Below, piece by piece: positions 53,522 to 64,000 of a stretch of DNA of 64,000 nt. The notes beneath the pieces were generated by a model, which was not told the origin of the DNA, searched no databases, and saw only the letters and a list, made by a program, of their open reading frames with translations. A program made the translations under genes and the position numbers. The DNA is taken from the NCBI RefSeq assembly GCF_963576615.1, contig NC_088712.1, positions 19,429,452 to 19,493,451 on the forward strand. Reading direction: 5' to 3'. Position 1 is the stretch's first letter, and every line of letters begins with the position of its first letter. This stretch comes from Watersipora subatra (Eukaryota > Bryozoa > Gymnolaemata > Cheilostomatida > Watersiporidae).

Positions 53522-55936
53522 TTATTCAATAGAGAAGTTCTCCAAATCCACGCTAAACTTTACTTTAGTGGCTACTCGTTTAGTGCCTGACACTGCTATA
53601 GCATTACCAAGCAGCAGAACAACATCAGCAAATGTAACAACATCTATGTCATCCTTCTCAGGAAATATAAACGAAGCCGACGATCCTTTAACCTTTCGCA
53701 AGAACTTGACCTCAAAACTCTCTTTCATGAGCGCTGATACTTGACCAACGTACAATTTTGTTGAGTTTTGTTTGGTGACGTACTGTATCAGAACATAAGC
53801 TCCAACTTTCATTTGTTGGGACTCTTCTAAAATCTTTGGTTCAGAGAAATCTTCATCAGCACTTTCTGAGTTCGACTCCAAGACTGCCACACCTATATCT
53901 TCATCAGAGGATGAATCTGGGATAGAAGCTTTTGTAGGCTTGCGTGCTTTTTTTCCCATTGGTCTTTTGCTTTTCTTCTTAGTCATTTTTTCTGCTTGTT
54001 CATTTTCTAAGCGTAACTTTTCAGGAGTGTCAGTAAGAATTGCTGACTTGATCTTGCGTTTAATTGATCTAGGCTTCTGAGTGGCTTTAGGCAGTGGCAG
54101 AAGCTGAGCTGGGGTGACTTCTGTGGTTGGTAGGGACAAACGGGAACTTAGGGACGACAACTGGCCTGACACTAGTTGTTGATGAATGATTTCTGCACTA
54201 TCAGCCTCCATTTCTTGATTACTAAAACCTGCAGTAGTGGCTAAAAGTTGGTCTCTTTCAGGTTGACCAGTTGAAGTCAAAGGTTGTGGTGGACATGGTT
54301 GAATGTTTGTGGAAGGATTGGTGGCAATTGATAGTGGCTGCTCTGAAAATAGTGTCTGAATAGCACTGGTTCCTCTCTCATCAGGCATTGGCTGATCAGT
54401 GACATTTGCAGGACCAAAGTCATGATCTTCAAAGATTTGAGAGTTGAGAGGGAAGATACCAGTAGATCTGAAGCCAGAAGTTATGTTTACTGGTGTCATG
54501 CTCTTCATGAAAGCTTGCGTAGACAACTTTCCAACTTCATAAATTGACACACGTTGGCCAGGATTGACCCGCATCCAATCATCCATGGCTCGGTTATAAT
54601 AGGTTTTCATTGGACCATAAATTGATCTATCAAGAGGTTGTAGCCTGTGAGAAGTGTGGGGTGGCAAAGTCAGTAAATGGATGCCGTTCTCTTTGCAGAT
54701 ATTGACAGTTGTCAAGGAAATGTGTGATGAATGATTATCGAGGATGAGAAGCACCGGGTGATCTTTAGAGCAGCGAGTGTTTTGGATAAAAAATGGCAAA
54801 AACTCGTCTGAAAATAGACCAGAGTTCATGTAACCTGACTGAGCTGATACTCCTTTTGCACCAGGAGCAGTACCATGCATGAAACATTGTTTCATGTGTA
54901 CACGTGGAAATACATAAAACGGCGGCAAGTGGTTCCCACTGGCACTCACGGAGCAACATATGGTAGTGAGCTCACCACGCTCCTGTGAGGTCGTTGTCCC
55001 TACTTGACGTTTCCCAGTAGCAGAGATAACTTTACCAGGGTTTTGTACGGTAGTTATTCCGGTTTCATCAATGTTGTATATGTTTTTTGCCTCAAAGCTG
55101 TGTCTAAAAATGTGCAAGATGTCAACCTTCAATGAAATTGTACAGCAGAAACAGACACTTTCAAACACAGAGCTGAAATAATTAAAAATATGGTGCCTAA
55201 CTGATGCAGCTAACTGAAGAAAATGTTAATTCCTTTGACTAATCATTTATGATATATAATATGGAGGTTAACACACCTATGCATTATGTCAGAGAGTTTG
55301 GTGAAAAATCCGTCCACAGCTCCTTTATTAAAAGCTGTTTGTCTTGCCAGTGAAGTGGCTTCAGGTTGTCGAAGAGAAAGGCGGTGTCGTCTCATAAATG
55401 CATATAGCCATTCAGTACCTGAAATATAACAAATTTAGTCAAATTTGAGGTGAATATGTAAGTTGCATAGATTCATAAGTGTAATTATACTGTGTCAATA
55501 ATTATTGAATAGAGTTACGTTCCATTTAGTATATAGTAGTTTGTAGTATCAAATGCATGGCCAATGCATGCTTACCTGCCATTCCATCAGTGGTCCAGTT
55601 TGATGGAACTTTGATGTTGTTGGCCTTTGCATAGTCATGTGCCAGTGTTCGAGCTCGCTCTTTGTTTAGACCATAAAAACAGTTGTCCATGTCCTTGATA
55701 TGATCTGCCAGTCTGCTCTCTTCTGTATCGGTAAATATGCGATGTACATCTGCACATTTGGTATACCCTTTCTTTTGGTTGGTGATGTACCTGGCCAGTG
55801 TCATTCTATTCACTTGATGAGTTATGGCTGCATTTCTTATACTAGACCTGCCATCTTTCACTAGCTGAGCAGCACTTTTTAGTTGATCTTCATTAATATC
55901 AGCTCGGTTGGTCTTTCTTTTGTAGATTCGTGGCAT
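53522..55936 (-). CDS. Pogo/Tigger-like DDE transposase (3 exons)
   Basis: Exons on the - strand: 55936-55576, 55418-55277 and 55103-53522, totalling 2085 nt (694 aa). The N-terminus (about 10-60) is a Pipsqueak-type helix-turn-helix (EDQLKSAAQLVKDGRSSIRN...), followed by a CENP-B-like region ending EWLYAFMRRH. The catalytic core has NIDETG (D180), LLILDNHSSH (D290) and LQPLDRS (D326), a DD35D spacing typical of pogo/Tigger/Jerky. The C-terminal third has basic and acidic Ser-rich stretches (SSSDED, SESADED) and a conserved tail. The third exon could be read from an upstream Met, but the acceptor ATTTTTAG at 55104-55111 restores RHSFEAKNIYN, which fits the family better. It would bind the element's ends and catalyse cut-and-paste transposition in the nucleus. 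Confidence 0.92.
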
Positions 55937-56089
55937 TATAACTATGAGTGAGGAAGAATTTTGTAAATCTGTAAAAAAAACATTATGTTATACTATGCGC
56001 TAATAATATATATTATATATAGCTATAAAGTATTGTAAAATATAGTAAATTTTAACAAGTTAACTCAATATTACCAAAATAAAATGTAT

Positions 56090-56504
56090 GGGGTAAGTAG
56101 TGCCATGGCACAACTTACCCCATATTTTGTGGCACTACTTACCCCGCGTGGCCATTTTGAGTAAAAATAGTAATTTCAGTCAAAGAAAATGCACTAAATT
56201 TAACTACTCTTCAGCAAAACAATCCTAAGAATAACCTATATTCATAATGCTAAAAACATTAAACACAGCAGTAGTCATTAGCAAGTAACTGTTTGCCAAA
56301 GTACCCAATACAAAAACACATTTTGTGCAAAAAATCATGAAAGTACAAATATCTGACTTACTATTTGCAGCAGGAAGTTCAGAAAAGGCCCACAATGCCC
56401 AGCTTGTTGAAATCTGTCTATTGAAAGAGAAGAAAACTCTAAAATGCAGTCTCTTTTTTTACCATTTGCATTGGCACTACTTACCCCATGGCACTACTTA
56501 CCCC
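56090..56504. repeat. Right subterminal repeats GGGGTAAGTAGTGCCA
   Basis: Copies lie at 56090-56105 (+), 56106-56121 (-, one mismatch), 56130-56145 (-), 56472-56487 (-) and 56489-56504 (-, within the terminal repeat). The first two abut as an inverted pair, mirroring the left end. Confidence 0.9.
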
Positions 56505-56515
56505 GCCTTCCCCTA

Positions 56516-57782
56516 TGCATTACGCAACTGTTCACTGCAGATCTGTTCGGGGTTTGCCTGATTGACTTAGTGCTTCTCTGGTTATTGTCACACCATGGGC
56601 ATTTGGACAGGATTGGATTGAGCTCATGGAGCCGATTTTGTTGACCAATGAGACGTGACTTTCTGGTGTACTGTCACATTTTAAGCTCTTGCAGCCTTGA
56701 ACCATGCGCTCAACGTGCTCCTGGTCAGTTTTGACTATTCAGTTACGACAAGCGTTTTATTGTCTGTTGAAAATGTAATCGATTAAACATTTTAGCTTAT
56801 CGTGTGATCCATTTTACGGTCGTTTTGAGAATCAAGATTTAATAGTGAAGGAGGCAAAGGTTAGTAGTGCATGTCTCTTTACATTTTATTATATTTTAAA
56901 TGCATACACTTGTCTACATTTTTGCTTGTATTGAATGTTGTTTGAAAAGTTTTACATGTGTGATTTTACATTACTGTGATTTTTTGCTATGTAATTTTAG
57001 GCTTCACGGTGACGTTGGTGTGGCGTTAGTGTCAGTAAAATTGTGAAATAAAATACCTCACCTGTAAATAATCATCTGTAAAGATCCAAACCTTCCTACT
57101 TGTGAACAGTTTAACAGTTAGTCAAAGTTAAGCAAATACCAATTCGCTATAAGCTACCTTTAACTTGCTACAAAATATAGGCCTACAGTCATCAGAAACA
57201 AGCCTTAAATGTGTATATAAATCAAACTCTAGCAAATATGAAATAAAGTACCTATTTGGGGTTTCTAGTTAATCTCTTCATTGTAAGCTGTGATTGACAT
57301 GTAATATTTGTGAGTCTAGTTGATATGGACAACATTCTGCAGCTCCCATGCCTATTTTAATCCACAAATTCTCTCTCTACATATGTATAAAAAATTATCT
57401 CATTCAGAGTTTAATTTTCAAATTTCTTTGCACTTCCTCTACGTAACAATTCGTAACAATGAAAAAGTATATTTTGAGCGTTACCAGTTATTCTTTACAC
57501 CTGATTAGAATGTCGTTACACTGATGGATTCATTACACTTTAGATCTGACTGCTTGCAAGTAGTGAGAGGTGCTCTTTTGTGACAACCAGCAGATGATTT
57601 CGCCATGGAGCAACGAGATGATGTAAAACTCATTGACACCCAGTATGCCGATACATCTATGGATACATCTATGTTTAGGTAAAAGTGTCTATCAGTAATG
57701 TTAACAATGTTAACAATGTTAACATGTTAACAATGTTAACATGTTAACAATGTTAACAATTTGTGAAAAAGTTTGCATTCAC
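56516..57782. other. Non-coding; nothing recognised
   Basis: Flank of the pogo transposon up to the GTTAAC array. No gene or RNA feature supported. Confidence 0.45.
57697..57760. repeat. Short GTTAAC tandem array
   Basis: Six or so GTTAAC hexamers separated by AAT or AT, all palindromic. Simple-sequence expansion. Confidence 0.85.
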
Positions 57783-57790
57783 TCTTAAAA

Positions 57791-58185
57791 CTGGTTCACA
57801 TTATGTCACCATATCTCGGAGTTGATGCCACAATACTTCAGTGATCATTGATGATCATCATTGCGATGTTCATACTAACACAAACCCATACCGCCTGCAT
57901 CAGCAAATACTCCGTGACTTAGTATTCTCATTTTTTTAAAAATTTCAGTCACGCAGCAACTATCAGAAACGGAAATTAATAAATCACGTTATGCGCGACC
58001 GTGAATTACTGTGAATCACATTAAAAAGGCGGTCATCGATGCTCGGCAAAATATCGGGAAATTTTGACAACTACAAACTTTTCCGACGTATCCGCATTGC
58101 TTCATCAATGCGGATTCACGGTTCACTTATCGACGATGAACGCCGAAAGAAAAACACTGTCATATGTCGACTTACTATGAACCAG
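57791..58185. mobile_element. GGTTCA-type MITE, 395 bp, 8-bp imperfect TSD
   Basis: Ends CTGGTTCACATTATGTCACC and, inverted, CTGGTTCATAGTAAGTCGAC. Flanks TCTTAAAA and TCTTACAA (7 of 8 match) suggest an 8-bp duplication, as in hAT. The interior resembles 44641-44812. Confidence 0.65.
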
Positions 58186-58195
58186 TCTTACAAGG

Positions 58196-58996
58196 CTGGT
58201 TCATAGTATGTCGACATATTATTTGTCGACTCTGTGCACTGTGAACTGATGGCATCGTTGAGGCAACGTGGTAACTATCGGGAAAGTCTGCAGCTGTCAA
58301 ACTTTTCCGATAGTTCATCGAACATCTACGACAGCCTGTGCAATGCGCACCACTTCAGCGATTGGTCAGCGTGGATTGCTCAATCCATCTTCTCTTTTTT
58401 GACAGTTGCTGCGGTACTAGTATTTTGCCATTTCCCCGACCGTATCGTATAATGGAAACACTATACTGCAGAAAATGTTGCTGATGTAAACGCAGATCGG
58501 TTTATGATAGATGAACGTGGTTATTACAGACTGATGTATTGTGGGATAAACTGTGACATACCCTAGGACACTTATATATATTTCGCTAGTATTAAGTTTC
58601 GTGAGTAGCATACAGAGTACAATTTCGCTGCAACTTAATTTCGCAGCTCTGATGAGTGCGAAAATATAGTGATGTGAAAATAAATGCAGTGGAACAAACA
58701 TAATTAGATTCCTCGGGTCCAGTTCACTGGTAAGAACATTTTTTTCAATTTGGGACTAGTTTGTAATTGTGAACCGCAGGTAGAATTGTGTGGACGATAT
58801 CGATGATGCAATTTGATTGCTTGTTTCTTGGACTATCAATGAACAAAGCTATTTAATTTCGCGTTTTCGCTCGTTCGTTATGATAGATTAGTTTCGCACA
58901 TGAAACTTTCGCGAGAGGATGACTCCGCAAAAACGCGAAAGTTAGATGATGCGAATACATAAGTGTCCTAGGGTACTGTGATACAGTGTGAACCAG
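58196..58996. mobile_element. Second GGTTCA-type element abutting the first
   Basis: Begins CTGGTTCATAGTATGTCGAC and ends GTGTGAACCAG. Contains the 413-bp MITE 58561-58973. Its left end and the right end of the preceding element lie head to head over 10 bases and form a 24-bp stem with one mismatch (58162-58219). Confidence 0.65.
58561..58973. mobile_element. TA-flanked MITE, 413 bp, copy 2 (nested)
   Basis: Same family as 52520-52936, with intact ends CCCTAGGACACTTATAT and ATAAGTGTCCTAGGG, and TA at 58559-58560 and 58974-58975. It is inserted into the GGTTCA-type element 58196-58996, so it is younger than that element. Confidence 0.88.
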
Positions 58997-60058
58997 TATT
59001 CAGATTGAACCATGTCTTTCTTAAAACACGGAAAGTCTAGCCGCACACACTGACGAAACATGTTTTTTGCATAGCCAACGCATTGGCTATGAACTTGTCG
59101 GTAATGTCAGAGATAGAGCTGATGTGCCTTTAGTTGGCGGAATTAGCTGATTATTATGATTCCGATTCAGTTTTATTCATTTTTAATGTAAGCTAGTTAT
59201 CAAAGATTGACTTACAAATGATTATGACAAAAGGGTCTGATACAAATAGTCATTAATATGCGGACAAAGATATTCTCTCCAGTGACATATATGTGTTACT
59301 GGTAAAAATCTAAGAGTTAGTGGCAATATCTTATATATTACACATGTATACAATGTATGTACAATGTATACACATGTACACAAACCTAGTCACTAGTATA
59401 AACTTTGATAAATTGAAATAATTTATAAAACAGTTCAGATAATCTTTTTGATAGTTGAAAATGTTAAAATTCGGTTTTTTGTTGTTCATTACTCTTAGCA
59501 AAATATAGCCATGCATTTGGCTGTATAAATGCTATTACTATCACAAGTTGTTGATTATTCATGTTACAATATATATGTGACAGGTCGTATCATTTTCAAT
59601 ACAAATGAGGTCAGATCTACAGTGGTGTGAAAAATAAACGGACCACCTTATAAAACTTGATCATTGCTAGCGCTCAGCACTCAAGGTGATTAAATCCCTC
59701 ATTAAGCTCTTGTTATTGAGTAGAACCTATACATAGTATACATCAAAAGAAAGCTTAGAATGAGTAGAACTTGATGAAACTAATTTTAGCTTGAAACAAC
59801 AATGTTAGATAAGTTTTAGAGAGAGTCAAAGTTAGCAATTATTCTTGGCATTTCTACTCATTTTGAATAAAATTAAACCTCTATTTTATTTATGTTCAAA
59901 CTTAAAGCAGTGATGCTACTCAGATCAAAGACGCTGTGTGAAACAATCCTCATGTCGTTACATTTTGCACAATAGAATAATTTGTCTTTGAAGTTGCTAA
60001 CTTGCTATAAAAGTGAACTTCTAGCGTTGGTAGTTTCATTCAGTCAAACATCGACATC

Positions 60059-60115
60059 ATGCCTCGTCATCTTACAGAAGCAAAGCGAGCAGTCATCGTA
60101 CACCTTTACCAGGAA
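60059..60115 (+). pseudogene. Tc1-like transposase N-terminal fragment (left arm)
   Basis: The codons give MPRHLTEAKRAVIVHLYQE, the first 19 residues of a Tc1-type transposase, then the sequence runs into the inverted copy. Not functional. Confidence 0.8.
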
Positions 60116-60245
60116 CCGTTTGATGGTGTTACAAACAGTACTTTTAGCAACCTTTACTTCTTTGGCAATCTCCCACTGTGATTTGCCTTCCTGGTAAAGG
60201 TGTAGATGACTGCTTCCTTTGCTTCTGTAAGATGACGAGGCATGA
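60116..60245 (-). pseudogene. Tc1-like transposase N-terminal fragment, frameshifted (right arm)
   Basis: The - strand start at about 60244 gives MPRHLTEAKEAVI, then a one-base deletion. In the shifted frame LYQE is followed by GKSQWEIAKEVKVAKSTV and CNTIKR, the DNA-binding helix-turn-helix, before the frame runs into the opposite arm. Not functional. Confidence 0.8.
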
Positions 60246-60360
60246 TGTCGATGTTTGACTGAATGAATCTACCAACACTAGAAGTTCACTTTTATAGCAA
60301 GTTAGCAACTTCAAAGACAAATTATTCTGTTGTGCAAAATGTAACGACATGAGGATTGTT

Positions 60361-61384
60361 GAGAATGACTTGGCTTCACAAAAGTCTAAGTCACATGGAC
60401 AAGTTTCACTTTGCGAGCCCATTATGCACTTTATGAAATGCCTCATTTGTATTGAAAATGATACAACCTGCCACATATGCTCTGATAATACTTCATTTCT
60501 AGCATGCATCGAACGAGTTTGTCATAAGGTAAGCATTCGAAAACATTAAAATATAAAGATCTAAAGCTATGGATTTCGATGGTGCCTTCGTACGCGCCAA
60601 TCTAGACAAAAACTACTTGAATCATTAAAAATATTATGGGATGCGTGATTACAACTCAAATTCATCACGTATACCAATAATGTAACATGTATTGGTAAAA
60701 ACATTGTAAACGAGCAGGGGTATTGCTGCTCGCTCTTGCACAACTCACTCCACTTCTCCAACTGATCAATAATTAGTAATCAATGGCTGACTCTTCATGG
60801 CGAGTTCTTGACCTCTCTTAGAATTATGAGAAACAAGTTCCGATGGAATTAATGGAAACTGCTGAGCTTATTGGTCGATATTCATTAACAGCAACTATGA
60901 TTGGCTCTGCTATTAACAAAGGAATGATATCCTATGAGTATAATTATTAGGATTCTGTAAAGTTGTTGGGCTGGTAACATTGCACAGGTAACCATGGGAG
61001 CAGCTAATGTGCTTTATGATAGCATAATATGAAAAACATGGATACAGCAAGTTGCTTGGGCCTTTTTCTAACATTAATTTATTTGTAAAAAATAGTGCTA
61101 AATAACAGTTTTGGTTGAATAACATATTTATATATTTATAATTTATACACAATAATTTATAATACTTATATACATTCAATGGCTGTATACGCAGACAGCT
61201 TGACACCTACAAAAGAGAATATTAAAAAGAAGCTAAAATCGGTGCTTAGCATGTATGAACAAACATTTTTAACCCTGTTTATTTTGTTTTTAGGACTGCA
61301 AGTAGATATATAGACCCACTACTGAATGTCAGGGTAATAAAATAATTACGTGAAGAAATTGAGTAATTATACCTCGTAAGCTAG
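60361..61384. other. Non-coding; nothing recognised
   Basis: Between the inverted Tc1 fragment and the composite SINE. The opposite terminal repeat of the Tc1 element was looked for here and not found. Confidence 0.45.
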
Positions 61385-61760
61385 TAGTCTAAATCTATAT
61401 CTCAAAGTTTGTGGGTATGTGTGTAGTTCCAGCTATAGTTATTAATATCTTGGAATAAAGAATCCGTATCGCAGAAGATTTGATCTCAGACCCTCCAGTT
61501 TGCCAGTCCGACACCTTACCAATTTCAGCCACACGAGCTCGATGTATTCATTAGTTGATATATGTCGCTATATGGGAGCAAATACGCTGCCGCTTTCCAT
61601 CACAACGTAAGGAGAAGCGATAGCTCTTATTAGTAAGCTTACTTAAAATTATCCATTGGCAGTGTGCCAGGCATATAGCAAGTGGCAGCCAACTCTCATT
61701 GCCTCTCATTGTTTATAAGCTGATTTTTAATACTCGGGCAACGCCTGGCAGCACAGCTAG
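61385..61760 (-). repeat. Composite SINE-like repeat, copy 2
   Basis: Homologous to 7940-8395, with the tRNA-like segment at about 61480-61545 and the CTCGGGCAACGCCTGGC end at 61730-61750. The two copies differ by many substitutions and gaps, so they are old insertions. The copy at 8.1 kb has an extra stretch (about 8170-8245) not present here. Confidence 0.65.
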
Positions 61761-62645
61761 TCTTTCCTAAAACGATATAGTCTGGTGGCCACCGGGCATT
61801 TTTGTGTCATTTTTTGCCAAGGAGGCACGACAACGGAGTATAACAGGTCTCAAGTTTAATAGACAGAATAGAGCATCCCATATCTTATTTATCATATCTA
61901 CTGGAGATATTGTTGTCAAGCAGTGATTATTTGCCATTAGAAAGTGAGTAAAAATACATATATAAGATTTTCTTTGCGCCATTCACAATTGGCCAAATCA
62001 GCCAATCAGCTCCGTAAACATAAATCTATGTCTTTTTGTTAGTACGAAACGAAACGTATTTGCTTGCACCGATAGCACATAGGTCCTTGGTCTATTTCCG
62101 CTATCGCCCTTTCAGAAACTGTCATCAACACTGGCAGTAGCAGTGAAAATTTAATATCTCTATTTGAATTGATTACCACAGCTAGCTATTACGGTGAAAA
62201 TTTAATATCTTTATTTAAATTGATTAGCTATTATGAATTACATAAGTCATTATAATTAAGTTCCACATTCCAATAAGCCAACAAGTCTTACTAACGGGAA
62301 AAAACCGATAATCTAAAGTTTTTATGAGATGTAGAGCACCATCTACAAACAGTCAGAGAGGTCCATAGCAAACCACTTAAAGTCATCGTAGCAACTGGCA
62401 GTGTTTGTCTTATGCATTTACCACACTGAATGCTTGATGAGGTTTGCTAGTGAGTTGAAAGAACAAAGAGCTTCTCAAGTTGCAAGGAATCTCAAACCCC
62501 TGAAGAAACTTAAGGTGAGATGATGGTAAGGTGCGTTTCCTTCACCTAATCATGCATTTTCCCAAACGAAGCAGTTTCTTGATTGAGTATTGTTTGTTGG
62601 TGTTTACTGTAGTCAGCTGGATCAATGTGTGATAGGTGTTGAGTA
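61761..62645. other. Non-coding; small direct duplication
   Basis: GGTGAAAATTTAATATCT(C/T)TATTTGAATTGATTA-type sequence is duplicated in tandem at about 62142-62225. Nothing else recognised. Confidence 0.45.
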
Positions 62646-63416
62646 CAGTGGAACCTCGGTTCTCAAATGCTTCGGTTCTTGAGCAGTTCGGTTTTCAACC
62701 AAAAAATTGAGATTTGTTCGTCTCGGATCTCGAACATAAATTCGGTTCTCGACCAAACCGAAGCATGCGCATTAGAATTAAACGTTTGGAACAGCTCCGA
62801 AAACAGCATGGAAACATTGGTTAACAATGGGAGAAGCAAGTTACGCTTCATAAATTATTTACAAAAAGGAAGGAACCATCTGGAACGACGTCCTTCTACC
62901 GAAGAGATTTGCTAGAGACCGCTCCTCCAGTCGAGTTACCTTAAATTGTTTTGGAGAAGGATTATCCTTCAAAGATGTGAAGCAAACGTGCCATTGCTGT
63001 TCATATTTTCTTTTTCACACGATTTTTGATGTAACTGATCTGTTGTATTTTTCGCTGTTTCGTTATCAATTTCTGCAGTTTTTGGTATTGTATCTTAACG
63101 TAAAACGTTTTTGTTGTTTTAAGAGCAAAATATACGGAATGTTTACGTTTTGTTTTCATCATCATAGATAGAAAATATTTTATTAAACATAAACACGATC
63201 TATATCTACCCGTTTTTATTTATAGTATGTAGTATACAGTACAGTTTTTGGTGTAAAATGTTAAAAAATACTCTACCGAAGTTGTTATCTCGGCTTGGAA
63301 CGGATTAAAATTTACATACATTAATTCTAATGGAAATAATTGTTTCGGATCTCGAACAACTTGGTTTTCGAACAACCTTCTGAAATGGATTATGTTCGAG
63401 AACTGAGGTTCCACTG
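62646..63416. mobile_element. Pogo-like element remnant, 771 bp, TA TSD
   Basis: Ends CAGTGGAACCTCGGTTCTC and, inverted, CAGTGGAACCTCAGTTCTC, flanked by TA (62644-62645, 63417-63418). Subterminal copies of CTCGGATCTCGAAC and CGGTTCTCGA occur inside both ends. The interior holds a short Lys/Arg/Glu-rich fragment (about 62840-62980) that may be a decayed transposase tail. No DDE motif remains. Confidence 0.8.
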
Positions 63417-63418
63417 TA

Positions 63419-64000
63419 TAATAAATCATTCACTAGTGTTATACGCTATGAAATTTTGAGCTTCGAAGTTGTGGTTTTGATCGTAGGAATGAAGAGGACG
63501 AATTTGCATGATACGCAGGAGTGGTCGCACCATTCGCAATTATTTGTAGCTGACGAATTTACGTGCTACGAAGAAATTGTCGTATAACTCCGCGTTTTCT
63601 ATATTAGTCTTTTGCGCTTTTATCTACAACGAGGCGGATATTTTATATCGCGGTTGGCGCTCCTAGAATGCGTCTAAGGACAAACTTCAATGTCAAACCG
63701 TGTAATTTCTCTTTAAATTTTAGAGTTGATATTTTTATTTTGAAGAGAATATTTTTAAAACACATGCATTAAAAACAGAGATGCTGTAAGGACGTTACTA
63801 ATGAAAACGATGAAAATCTAACCTCCGATCGCAAAGATTTGTGCAATAATACGAATAACGATGTTTACAGGATATGCAGTACTTCGTTGTTGATACGATG
63901 TTTTCAGAAATACCCTTCCTTGAAACGGAGGTTTGAATCGCTTCGAAGATTTAAAAATTTGGCATGTTGAACCGTTTACATGCTACGAAGATGAAAAATA
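63419..64000. other. Non-coding; nothing recognised
   Basis: The right edge of the window. ACGAAG/CTACGAAG words recur (TACGAAGA, GCTACGAAG), which may be part of a repeat continuing past the edge. Confidence 0.4.

Larger units (their letters stand above)
53093..56513 (-). mobile_element. Pogo/Tigger-type DNA transposon, apparently complete (3421 bp)
   Basis: The 25-bp terminal inverted repeats are identical; each begins GGGGAAGGCGGGGTAAG. They are flanked by TA at 53091-53092 and 56514-56515, the target duplication expected for pogo/Tc1-mariner elements. Inside is a single three-exon transposase on the - strand with no internal stop or frameshift. Nine copies of a 16-bp motif matching the inner part of the terminal repeat sit near the ends. 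The element is therefore structurally autonomous. Confidence 0.95.
59620..60360. mobile_element. Tc1-like transposon fragment rearranged as an inverted repeat
   Basis: CAGTGGTGTGAAAAATAAAC after TA (59618-59619) is a Tc1-mariner-style end. A 174-bp arm (59942-60115) and a 173-bp arm (60188-60360) are inverted copies carrying the element's 5' leader and the transposase start MPRHLTEAKRAVIVHLYQE. The 72-base spacer, on the - strand, continues the same protein as GKSQWEIAKEVKVAKSTV, a Tc1 helix-turn-helix. A one-base deletion in the right arm breaks the frame. The rest of the transposase and the second terminal repeat are absent. Confidence 0.85.

Noticed and set aside
58640-58675. Hammerhead ribozyme core (CTGATGAG...GAAA) in the MITE
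   Set aside because: The spacing leaves no room for stem II, and the sister copy at 52600 reads CTTATGAG, so the core is not conserved.
59982-60509. Open frames of 71 and 121 codons around the Tc1 fragment
   Set aside because: They are out of frame with the transposase codons and repeat each other because of the inverted arms.

Overview
The window is nuclear DNA from an AT-rich, intron-rich, transposon-rich invertebrate animal. The evidence is two conserved animal genes split by GT-AG introns, many small DNA-transposon derivatives, and tRNA-derived SINE-like repeats. A lophotrochozoan is plausible, but the sequence alone does not fix the phylum. No bacterial operon, CRISPR array, rRNA gene or functional tRNA gene was seen.

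Layout. (1) 1-14.6 kb: mostly non-coding, with an 8-bp-TSD hAT-like element (1444-2213), SINE-like tRNA relics, a long array matching the heat-shock-element pattern (9160-9314), two weak exon candidates of an unknown gene (about 9018-9130 and 10432-10686), and a roughly 1.5 kb inverted duplication (10848-12343). (2) 14711-31816, + strand: a complete eight-exon receptor-regulated Smad of the Smad2/3 (TGF-beta/activin) class, 440 codons, all splice phases consistent. Its last intron opens with a 32-copy, 24-bp minisatellite that duplicates the exon-7 splice donor; other introns carry several inverted-repeat elements. (3) 31.8-40.4 kb: intergenic DNA with a 16-bp G-rich minisatellite. (4) 40545-45084, + strand: a complete four-coding-exon A20/AN1 zinc-finger gene of the ZFAND5/6 type, 200 codons, with a foldback element in intron 3. 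(5) 45-53 kb: non-coding, with a second element of the same 9-bp-TSD family, a SINE-like relic, a GC-rich 18-bp minisatellite and a TA-flanked MITE. (6) 53093-56513: an apparently intact pogo/Tigger-type transposon with perfect 25-bp ends, a TA duplication and a 694-codon, three-exon transposase on the - strand. (7) 56.5-64 kb: nested MITEs, a self-inverted Tc1 fragment, a SINE-like copy and a 771-bp pogo-like element.

The two host genes are unrelated in function: one is a TGF-beta/activin signal transducer, the other a ubiquitin/stress-type zinc-finger protein. They share only orientation. The most unusual feature is the splice-donor minisatellite at Smad exon 7: every unit repeats the donor and is a multiple of three bases, so the Smad reading frame stays open through the whole array. 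The uninterrupted GAAnnTTC array at 9.16 kb is second.
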